Shown here: positions 7,247 to 13,418 of the stretch, piece by piece
Numbering within the stretch: position 1 is the stretch's first letter
How the letters are laid out: each line of letters opens with the position of its first letter
Position numbers and translations under genes: made by a program
The notes under the pieces: model-generated
The model's input: the letters and a program-made list of their open reading frames with translations, nothing else
Told to the model about the DNA's origin: nothing
Databases searched by the model: none
Assembly (NCBI GenBank): GCA_964350605.1
Contig: CAYGKP010000029.1
Location: forward strand, 1-18,073
Reading direction: 5' to 3'
DNA length: 18,073 nt
Source of the DNA: CAYGKP01 sp964350605
GTDB lineage: Bacteria; Bacteroidota; Bacteroidia; Cytophagales; JAAEPT01

Positions 7247-9351
7247 TGGGTCGTAGAAACAACAACTCCGGCGGTGGAGGCCAAAACCGCGGCACTTCCA
7301 ATTCACAAGGTTCCGGACGGGGCGGCAAGTCGCAAGGCCAAGGCCGTAGCGGTGGCGGAGGCGGAGGCCAATCAAAAGGTGGCGGTGACTGGCGCGACAA
7401 AAAACGTGGCGGCGGCGATCGTGGCCCACGGAAAGTCAGCACCGAGGTGTATGAAGGCGTAGTCGATCACGTCAATGCACGCTTTGCGTTCATTCGCTCG
7501 GCAGAGTTGGAGAAGGACGTCTACATCAACAGCCGTGACTTGAATGGTGCGATTGATGGCGACAAGGTTCACTTTCGCACGATCGGCCAACACCGCGACA
7601 AAATCAGCGGTGAGGTGAAAGACATCATCAAACGCCGCCACGATAAGATGGTCGGCGTGCTGGAACTCAGCGACAAAGGCTACGGCTTTTTGAAGCCCGA
7701 CTCGCGGAAAATCCACCAGGATGTCTTCATCGCTGCGCGAAACATCAACGACGCAAAAGACGGCGAGAAGGTGTGGGTCGAGGTCATCGAATGGTCTGAG
7801 GACTACGAACGCGGCCCTGAAGGCAAAATCATTGAGATTCTTGGCGAGGCGGGCACCCACGACGTGGAGATGCACGCGATCCTCTACGAGTTTGATTTAC
7901 CACTGGAATTTCCCGCGGAGGTCGAGCAGGAGGCGAACGAGATTCCCGACACCATTTCGGAGGCCGAGATCAAAAAACGCCGCGACATGCGCGGGGTGAC
8001 GACCTTCACCATCGACCCCGTCGATGCGAAGGACTTTGACGATGCCTTATCGATCCAAAAACTCGACGATGGGTATTGGGAGATCGGCATTCACATCGCC
8101 GATGTGACCCACTACCTGCGCGAAGGCACGGCCTTGGAAGAGGAAGCCTACAAGCGCGCGACTTCGGTCTATTTGGTCGACCGGGTGGTACCCATGCTGC
8201 CCGAACGACTGTCGAACAACCTGTGCTCGCTGGTCCCCAACGAGGACCGCTTGTGCTTCGGCGCGATTTTCGAGATCAACGACGAAGGCCAGCTCCGCAA
8301 GGAATGGTATGGCCGCACCGTGATTCACTCGGACCGCCGCTTTGCCTACGAGGACGCCCAAGAGCGCATCGAAACGGGCCAGGGCGACTACGTGGAGGAG
8401 ATCCAGACCTTGAACGCGATTGCCAAGAAATTCAAGGCGAAACGCTTTGCCGCAGGTGCGATCTCGTTCGAGAGCGCGGAGATCAAGTTCAAGCTCGACG
8501 AGCAGAACCGCCCCATCGAGGTGTTCCCGAAAGTTCGAAAGGACGCGCACAAACTGATCGAGGAGTTCATGCTGCTGGCCAACCGAAAGGTGGCCGAGTT
8601 CTGTTACGGTTGGAAAGGCCGCAAGCAGGACAACCCAATGATCTACCGGACCCACGAACCGCCAGATCCAGAGAAAGTGCAATCGTTCGCCAGCTTCGCG
8701 AGTCGCTTTGGCTATCAATTGCAGACCGACGGGAAGGCTCTGGCCGCCTCGATGAACAAGATGACCGAGCAGTTGGCGGGCAAGCCAGAGGAGGGCATTC
8801 TGCAATCCTTGGCGATCCGCACGATGTCGAAGGCCATCTATTCCACAGAGGCCCGGGGGCACTATGGGCTGGCGTTTGACCACTATTCGCACTTCACCTC
8901 GCCGATTCGGCGCTACCCTGATGTGATGGTTCACCGACTGCTCCAGACTTATCTGGACAATCAGCCACCAAAGGATCGCGCGCCCTATCAAGAGGCAACT
9001 GAGCATTGCAGCGACCGCGAGAAAAAGGCCGCCGATGCCGAGCGCGCCTCGATCAAGTACAAACAGGTCGAGTACATGACCGCCCACGTTGGCGAGGAAT
9101 TCGACGGGATCATTTCGGGTGTGGCCGAGTTCGGCGTATTCGTAGAAATGAATGCCTTCGGCTGCGAAGGTTTGATTCGCACCGCCGATCTGGACGGGGA
9201 CGAGTACATCCACGAACCCGACCAGTACCGAATCATTGGTCGTTTTCATGGCCAGACCTTCACCTTCGGCGATCCGCTGCGCGTGAAAGTCATTGCCGCG
9301 AAGCTCGACCGCCGCTCCATCGACCTGGAACTCGTCTCGCGACCCGACTAG
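7246..9351 (+). CDS. rnr: Ribonuclease R with glycine-rich N-terminal extension
   Basis: A 701-residue processive 3'-5' exoribonuclease of the RNB/RNase II superfamily, acting in RNA turnover and quality control. Residues 1-62 are a low-complexity Gly/Arg/Ser/Gln tail with GGGGQNRG and RSGGGGGG runs. Cold-shock-like RNA-binding domains follow at about 66-190. The RNB domain has the four catalytic aspartates D257, D263, D265 and D266 (IDPVDAKDFDDA), the expected D-x5-D-x-D-D spacing, and the family signature HYSHFTSPIRRYPD from about 546. An S1 domain fills about 616-700 (GIISGVAEFGVFVEM). It is translationally coupled to the ABC ATPase (TAATG overlap), and the prenyl synthase ATG lies 1 nt after its stop. 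Confidence 0.96.
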   Translation: MGRRNNNSGGGGQNRGTSNSQGSGRGGKSQGQGRSGGGGGGQSKGGGDWRDKKRGGGDRGPRKVSTEVYEGVVDHVNARFAFIRSAELEKDVYINSRDLNGAIDGDKVHFRTIGQHRDKISGEVKDIIKRRHDKMVGVLELSDKGYGFLKPDSRKIHQDVFIAARNINDAKDGEKVWVEVIEWSEDYERGPEGKIIEILGEAGTHDVEMHAILYEFDLPLEFPAEVEQEANEIPDTISEAEIKKRRDMRGVTTFTIDPVDAKDFDDALSIQKLDDGYWEIGIHIADVTHYLREGTALEEEAYKRATSVYLVDRVVPMLPERLSNNLCSLVPNEDRLCFGAIFEINDEGQLRKEWYGRTVIHSDRRFAYEDAQERIETGQGDYVEEIQTLNAIAKKFKAKRFAAGAISFESAEIKFKLDEQNRPIEVFPKVRKDAHKLIEEFMLLANRKVAEFCYGWKGRKQDNPMIYRTHEPPDPEKVQSFASFASRFGYQLQTDGKALAASMNKMTEQLAGKPEEGILQSLAIRTMSKAIYSTEARGHYGLAFDHYSHFTSPIRRYPDVMVHRLLQTYLDNQPPKDRAPYQEATEHCSDREKKAADAERASIKYKQVEYMTAHVGEEFDGIISGVAEFGVFVEMNAFGCEGLIRTADLDGDEYIHEPDQYRIIGRFHGQTFTFGDPLRVKVIAAKLDRRSIDLELVSRPD

Positions 9352-9352
9352 T

Positions 9353-10342
9353 ATGAGCTTGGTGCAAGCGACGAAGACCGAACGTGCCTTCGCCCAACTG
9401 AGCGAGGCCCTGGCGACTTACCCGTTCGGCAGCCATCCGGCGGAGTTGTACGGCCCGATTCGCTACATCCTGGCGCTGGGGGGCAAGCGGCTGCGCCCGC
9501 TCATGACCCTGGCGGCTTGTGAAGCCTTGGGCGGCGACCCGACCGAGGCGATCCATCCGGCGATGGCCGTGGAGGTGTTCCACAACTTCTCGCTCGTACA
9601 CGACGACGTGATGGACGAGGCACCGCTTCGCCGTGGAAAAGCCACTGTTCACCACAAGTGGGATGTGAACACCGCCATCCTGTCCGGCGACGTGATGCTG
9701 GTGAAGGTCTATGATCTCTTGCTCGGCTTGCCGACCGACCGACTGGCCGAAGGCATCAAGTTGTTCAACGACGCAGCTTCGCGGGTCTGTGAAGGCCAAC
9801 AGCTCGACTTGCTCTTTGAATCCAGAACGGATGTCAGCGAGTCCGAATACCTCGAAATGATCGAAGGGAAAACGGCCGCGCTGCTCGGGGCTGCGTTGGA
9901 ACTGGGTGGGCTCGTCGCGAAAGCCAACGCTTCGGATTTGGCGCACTTGCGTTCGCTGGGGCTGTGCCTGGGCGTGGGTTTTCAGATTCAGGACGACATC
10001 TTGGATGCCTTTGGCGATGCCGAGAAATTCGGCAAACGGATGGGGGGTGACATTCTTTCGGGCAAAAAGACCATTCTACTCATCGAAGCCCAACTGAAAG
10101 CCAGCCCGTCTCAGCGCGCCGAATTGGACCGTTGGATGGCCGATACCCTTTCGGACTCAGCGCGCAAAGTGGCCGCCGTCAAGAAAATATTCGTAGCGAC
10201 GGGTGCACTGGCGTATTCCGAATCGAAGCGGGATGCCTGCATCGAAGAGGCCGAAGCCCACCTGCGCGGCTTGAGTACTGACGATCAGGGAAAGGCGGCA
10301 CTCCGTGCGCTACTCGAACGCTTGATCGTTCGGGAATACTAG
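9353..10342 (+). CDS. Trans-isoprenyl diphosphate synthase (polyprenyl synthetase family)
   Basis: A 329-residue enzyme that condenses isopentenyl diphosphate with allylic diphosphates. It has both aspartate-rich motifs: the first, DDVMD, at 84-88 without the two-residue insertion of bacterial farnesyl diphosphate synthases, and the second, DDILD, at 214-218. GGKRLRP in the N-terminal part and KKTILL after the second motif are also typical. An aromatic residue (F79) sits five positions before the first motif, a pattern known from archaeal-type geranylgeranyl diphosphate synthases; product length is therefore a guess (C20 or longer, possibly for quinone side chains). The ATG at 9353 is chosen over an in-frame TTG at 9293 inside rnr. 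Only one base separates it from the rnr stop. Confidence 0.93.
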   Translation: MSLVQATKTERAFAQLSEALATYPFGSHPAELYGPIRYILALGGKRLRPLMTLAACEALGGDPTEAIHPAMAVEVFHNFSLVHDDVMDEAPLRRGKATVHHKWDVNTAILSGDVMLVKVYDLLLGLPTDRLAEGIKLFNDAASRVCEGQQLDLLFESRTDVSESEYLEMIEGKTAALLGAALELGGLVAKANASDLAHLRSLGLCLGVGFQIQDDILDAFGDAEKFGKRMGGDILSGKKTILLIEAQLKASPSQRAELDRWMADTLSDSARKVAAVKKIFVATGALAYSESKRDACIEEAEAHLRGLSTDDQGKAALRALLERLIVREY

Positions 10343-10372
10343 TCGCTCGTTTTCTCTTTCACCCCACCCACG

Positions 10373-11008
10373 ATGTTTGCCGACCGCATTGTTACCCTTG
10401 TCATCATGGCCGCGATTGCCGCCGTCACGTTTTGGGGCTGGAACGATCCACGGATTCAGAACCGATTGGTCCTCAATCCGTTCTTAATGCGCCAACGCGG
10501 GCAGTACGAACGCCTGTTGACCGCCGGATTCCTGCACGGCAACTTGATGCACCTGCTGCTGAACGTGTTTGTGCTCCTCTCGTTCGGCCCGGTGATGGAG
10601 GCTTGGTTCCTGAGCATCTTGGGCCTGGTACCTGGACGGTTGGCCTACCTGGGTCTCGTGCTCTTAGGCATTGTGGTTGCCAGCCTGCCGGCCACGATTC
10701 GTCACCGAAATAACCCGACCTATTCTGCCCTGGGAGCGTCGGGTGGCGTGTCGGCGGTGGTGTTTGCCTTCATCTTGCTGGCCCCAACGGCACCGCTGCG
10801 GTTGTTTTTGATTCCCATCGACATCCCTGCCCTGATTCTGGGGGTGCTCTACTTGATCTATTCCTATTGGATGGCCCGGCGGGGCGGCGACAGCATCGGC
10901 CACGAGGCGCACTTTGCTGGTGCCGTGTTTGGGATGGTGTATACCATCGCCATCTACCCGGCCAGCTTGATGGAATTTGTGGAAAAGCTGCGCGCATGGG
11001 AGTGGTAA
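10373..11008 (+). CDS. Rhomboid family intramembrane serine protease
   Basis: A 211-residue polytopic inner-membrane protein with about six hydrophobic helices. The rhomboid catalytic set is present: H60 and N64 in MHLLLNVF (H-x3-N, oxyanion side), the nucleophile S123 in GASGG, and H180 in HFAGAVFG as catalytic partner. The helix containing S123 is followed by GVSAVVFAF. An 11-residue insertion-like stretch with basic residues (TIRHRNNPTYS) comes before the GASG motif. It should cleave membrane proteins within or near the bilayer; substrates are unknown. It starts 31 nt after the prenyl synthase stop and is the last gene of the + strand cluster before convergent rpmA. Confidence 0.92.
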   Translation: MFADRIVTLVIMAAIAAVTFWGWNDPRIQNRLVLNPFLMRQRGQYERLLTAGFLHGNLMHLLLNVFVLLSFGPVMEAWFLSILGLVPGRLAYLGLVLLGIVVASLPATIRHRNNPTYSALGASGGVSAVVFAFILLAPTAPLRLFLIPIDIPALILGVLYLIYSYWMARRGGDSIGHEAHFAGAVFGMVYTIAIYPASLMEFVEKLRAWEW

Positions 11009-11058
11009 TTCGCGTGTTTTTCGCGCCCACCCTCGCCAATTAATACTTCTAGCGGCCC

Positions 11059-11128
11059 GTAAAAAGAGAAATCCCGCAGGCTCTCAATCTGCGGGATTTC
11101 GTTGCTGCCCTTGGTTGGAAGGGCAACG
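11059..11128 (-). terminator. Tandem-hairpin intrinsic terminator of rplU-rpmA
   Basis: A 12-bp perfect stem at 11068-11079/11089-11100 (GAAATCCCGCAG on the - strand) with a 9-nt loop is followed on the - strand by TCTTTTTAC, a U-tract. Just before it lies a second hairpin at 11100-11128: GCCCTT/AAGGGC plus CGTT/AACG with a 3-nt bulge. On the + strand the hairpin is followed only by TTTCGTTG, so it is a strong terminator for rpmA and a weaker one for the rhomboid side. Confidence 0.85.
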
Positions 11129-11147
11129 CGCTTAAAAAGTCGTGGGG

Positions 11148-11417
11148 TTAGGCTTGCGCCTCGGCACCGGGGGCAACCGAAACGTAAGAGCGGCCTTTGG
11201 TAGACTTTTTGAATTCGACGGTACCGTCGGTCAAGGCGAAGAGTGTGTGGTCTTTGCCCATGCCGACGTTTTCACCGGGGTGATGGGTGGTGCCGCGTTG
11301 ACGCACCAGGATGTTCCCCGATTTGGCCACTTGGCCACCGAAGATTTTCACCCCCAATCGTTTGCTGTGCGACTCGCGTCCGTTGCGCGAGGATCCGGCT
11401 CCTTTCTTGTGTGCCAT
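11148..11417 (-). CDS. rpmA: 50S ribosomal protein L27
   Basis: An 89-residue large-subunit protein whose N-terminal tail reaches toward the peptidyl transferase centre. It begins AHKKGAGSSRNGRES after Met, the universal L27 start without the cleavable Firmicutes extension, then has KSGNILVRQRGT and GKDHTLFAL. The C-terminus ends in a short Ala-rich tail. It lies 21 nt downstream of rplU, the conserved rplU-rpmA order, and is followed by the tandem-hairpin terminator. Confidence 0.98.
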   Translation of the reverse strand: MAHKKGAGSSRNGRESHSKRLGVKIFGGQVAKSGNILVRQRGTTHHPGENVGMGKDHTLFALTDGTVEFKKSTKGRSYVSVAPGAEAQA

Positions 11418-11438
11418 GGTCCTTGGTGTAAATCGGAA

Positions 11439-11747
11439 TTACCCGATGGATTGGATGAGAACTTTGGTGTACGGCTGGCGATGGCCGTTGCGTTTTTGGT
11501 AGCCTTTGCGGCGCTTCTTCTTGAAGACAATCACCGTGTCGGCCTTCACCTGGCCTTCGATCTTGCCTTTGACCACAGCACCTTTAACGGTGGGCGCGCC
11601 CACTTGGACTTTGCCGTCCGAGTCGAGCAGAAGAACTTTCTCGAAGCTCACCGCTTCGCCGTCCTTGCCTTCCAGGCGGTCTACATAAAGAAAGCGGTCG
11701 GCCTCGGCCTTGTATTGCTTTCCTTGGATTTCAACGATGGCGTACAT
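11439..11747 (-). CDS. rplU: 50S ribosomal protein L21
   Basis: A 102-residue large-subunit protein. It starts MYAIVEIQGKQYKAEADRF, the typical L21 opening, and ends with KKKRRKGYQKRNGHRQPYT, the basic RNA-binding region with the conserved R-x-G-H-R-Q core. The ATG at 11747 is chosen; the reading frame stays open upstream to 11813, but that part is the leader and promoter region and has no L21 homology. Promoter and leader hairpin are annotated separately. Confidence 0.97.
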   Translation of the reverse strand: MYAIVEIQGKQYKAEADRFLYVDRLEGKDGEAVSFEKVLLLDSDGKVQVGAPTVKGAVVKGKIEGQVKADTVIVFKKKRRKGYQKRNGHRQPYTKVLIQSIG

Positions 11748-11787
11748 GAGAGAGAGCTGTCGCTTGGTCTTACGTGATCTAGAGTGT

Positions 11788-11805
11788 CTTCTTTCCGTAA
11801 AGAAG
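11788..11805 (-). promoter_or_regulatory. Hairpin at the start of the rplU leader
   Basis: On the - strand CTTCTTT and AAAGAAG form a perfect 7-bp stem around ACGG. If transcription starts about 5-8 nt downstream of the -7 element at 11811-11818, the mRNA would begin with this hairpin, some 40 nt before the L21 start codon. It could protect the 5' end or serve as a ribosomal-protein autoregulation site; neither is shown. Confidence 0.45.
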
Positions 11806-11810
11806 GATCG

Positions 11811-11842
11811 CAAAAGTACGCCTTTTCATTTGATCCAGCAAA
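11811..11842 (-). promoter_or_regulatory. Bacteroidota-type sigma promoter for rplU-rpmA
   Basis: On the - strand TTTG (11842-11839), a 20-nt spacer and TACTTTTG (11818-11811) match the Bacteroidota -33/-7 consensus TTTG / TAnnTTTG exactly. It points at rplU and leaves a leader of roughly 55-60 nt. Confidence 0.75.
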
Positions 11843-12366
11843 CAGTGTGTTGTAACCCGGCTGGGGAAAAATTCTAATCCACAGGGCTGGGTTCCCTCAG
11901 GGCGCAGGAGGGGCGAAGTAGTTTGTGAAACAAGTGAGCGTATGAGGTTGAATTTCTTTGCGTTATCCTTTGTTGAGGGGTTGATGGGTGTGGAAAACTT
12001 CCAACCGCTTGGGGCGGCTCTGGTCTTTGAACAGAGAGTCGTCGTGGGCATATTTGTTACAAGCCAAGCGGCTCAGGGTGCTACCACAAGCCCGTCTGAT
12101 TCGGTACTGCAAATCCCCTCGGGGCACGAGGGTGGGACAGAAGTCCCGCTCAACTGCCGGAGGCTTTTTTGTCCCCGGCCCAGCGGTTATCTTGAATGAG
12201 GTAGAAGCCCGTACCGCCCAGAGCCCTACCAAGAGAAGAACCAGCACCAGGAAACCGACCCACCGCAAAACAATCGGCCTTTTTCCCAGTCTATCCAGTA
12301 GTCAACTCCTTCCGATCGAACCCAACGTTACCCCACCGGCCCACTGCGTGCCCAGACCCATCGACC
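11843..12366. other. About 520-bp gap between rplU and nrdB promoters
   Basis: Between the divergent rplU and nrdB no clear conserved gene is visible. It holds one doubtful - strand ORF (annotated separately) and a cluster of hairpins at 12117-12180: CCTCG/CGAGG (12117-12131), GGGAC/GTCCC around AGAA (12134-12147), and GCCGG/CCGGC enclosing a T6 run (12157-12180). A weak promoter-like pair pointing at nrdB, TTTG at 12168-12171 and TATCTTGA at 12188-12195, has only a 16-nt spacer. I looked for tmRNA, RNase P, SRP RNA and tRNA signatures and saw none. Confidence 0.5.
11963..12298 (-). CDS. Possible small membrane-anchored protein (non-ATG start)
   Basis: An open frame with no ATG. A CTG at 12298 lies 7 nt after AAGGAG (12311-12306), a well-placed Shine-Dalgarno sequence, and gives 111 residues; a TTG at 12268 gives 101. 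The N-terminus is basic (DRLGKRPIVLR) and followed by one hydrophobic helix (WVGFLVLVLLLVGLWAV), then a hydrophilic domain with three cysteines. This looks like a signal anchor. Against it: a rare start codon, a Shine-Dalgarno sequence in a genome that hardly uses them, more AGA/ATA/GTA codons than the neighbours, and no family I recognise. An 85-residue ORF overlaps on the + strand and is less protein-like. Confidence 0.3.
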   Translation of the reverse strand: MDRLGKRPIVLRWVGFLVLVLLLVGLWAVRASTSFKITAGPGTKKPPAVERDFCPTLVPRGDLQYRIRRACGSTLSRLACNKYAHDDSLFKDQSRPKRLEVFHTHQPLNKG

Positions 12367-13344
12367 ATGAGCAACCCACAACAGGAACTCCTGCTTCGCG
12401 CGAACCCCGGACGATTCGTCATTTTTCCCATCGAGCACCACGACATCTGGGAGTTTTATAAGAAGTCACAGGCTTCGTTTTGGACTGCCGAGGAGATCGA
12501 CCTGTCGGCCGACCAGAAAGACTGGGAGAACCTCAATGATGGCGAGCGCCACTTTGTCTCGCACGTGTTGGCCTTTTTTGCGGCTTCGGACGGAATTGTG
12601 AACGAGAACCTGGCCGAGAATTTCCTGACCGAGGTGCAATTGCCCGAAGCAAAGTTTTTCTATGGCTTCCAGGTGATGATGGAGAACATCCACTCGGAGA
12701 CCTATTCGCTGCTCATCGACACTTATATTAAGGACCCCAAAGAGAAGGACAAGCTGCTGAACGCGATCGACACCATCGATTGCGTGAAGAAGAAGGCCGA
12801 CTGGGCCCTGCGCTGGATCGAGGAGGCGAATTTTGCCGAGCGCTTGATTGCCTTTGCGGCGGTGGAAGGCATTTTCTTCTCGGGCAGCTTCTGCTCGATC
12901 TTCTGGCTCAAGAAGCGTGGGCTGATGCCCGGTCTCTCGTTCTCGAACGAACTGATCTCGCGCGACGAGGGCATGCACTGCGACTTCGCTTGCTTGCTCT
13001 ACACCGAGTACATCGAAAACAAACTGCCTGAGGGCCGCATCGAACAGATCATCACCGACGCGGTGGCCATCGAACAGGAGTTCGTGGTCGACTCGTTGCC
13101 TGTTGACCTGATCGGCATGAATTCGAAACTGATGAGTCAGTACATCGAGTTCTGTGCCGACCGCTTGCTGCTCGCCTTGGGCCGCGAGAAATACTACCAC
13201 GCGACCAATCCCTTCGATTTCATGGAGATGATTTCCCTTCAAGGGAAGACCAACTTTTTTGAAAAGCGCGTGGGTGATTACCAGAAGGCCGGCATCATGT
13301 CGGAGAAAGCCAACCAAAAATTCTCGTTGGACGAAGATTTCTAG
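12367..13344 (+). CDS. nrdB: Class Ia ribonucleoside-diphosphate reductase, beta (R2) subunit
   Basis: A 325-residue radical-generating subunit that supplies the tyrosyl radical to NrdA for making dNDPs. Di-iron ligands by comparison with mouse R2: D75, E106, H109, E167, E201 and H204; the radical tyrosine is Y113 in MENIHSETYSLL. The sequence is strikingly like the eukaryotic R2 core (FFAASDGIVNENL, YIKDPKEKD, KKKADWALRWI, IFWLKKRGLMPGL, NELISRDEG). It lacks the long N-terminal tail of animal R2. The C-terminus FSLDEDF resembles the mammalian FTLDADF tail that docks on R1. nrdA follows after 74 nt, so beta precedes alpha. Confidence 0.97.
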   Translation: MSNPQQELLLRANPGRFVIFPIEHHDIWEFYKKSQASFWTAEEIDLSADQKDWENLNDGERHFVSHVLAFFAASDGIVNENLAENFLTEVQLPEAKFFYGFQVMMENIHSETYSLLIDTYIKDPKEKDKLLNAIDTIDCVKKKADWALRWIEEANFAERLIAFAAVEGIFFSGSFCSIFWLKKRGLMPGLSFSNELISRDEGMHCDFACLLYTEYIENKLPEGRIEQIITDAVAIEQEFVVDSLPVDLIGMNSKLMSQYIEFCADRLLLALGREKYYHATNPFDFMEMISLQGKTNFFEKRVGDYQKAGIMSEKANQKFSLDEDF

Positions 13345-13418
13345 GCCCACACCCGCCTTCGAAAAATGAACCCAACTGCCCCAACCTACCGTTCCATCTT
13401 TTTAGCCCCCGCCCTGCC

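Noticed and set aside
7261..7430. Repetitive GGC/GGT-rich DNA as a repeat array or CRISPR
   Set aside because: It is the coding sequence of the glycine-rich RNase R tail; there are no regular repeat-spacer units.
8047..9249. 400-codon - strand frame opposite rnr
   Set aside because: Antisense shadow of the RNB and S1 domains of RNase R.
11748..11813. N-terminal extension of rplU to 11813
   Set aside because: Not part of L21 homology; the DNA holds the predicted transcription start and leader hairpin.
11942..12199. 85-codon + strand ORF starting MRLNFFALSF
   Set aside because: No clean TM helix or signal peptide, no known motif, and it overlaps the hairpin cluster and the more protein-like - strand frame.
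11843..12366. tmRNA, RNase P RNA, SRP RNA, tRNA or cobalamin riboswitch in the gap before nrdB
   Set aside because: No matching conserved cores (for example the RNase P GAGGAAAGUCC or the SRP GGAAGGAAGCAGCC element, T-arm or B12 box) could be found by eye; ACAGAA at 12137-12142 alone is not enough.
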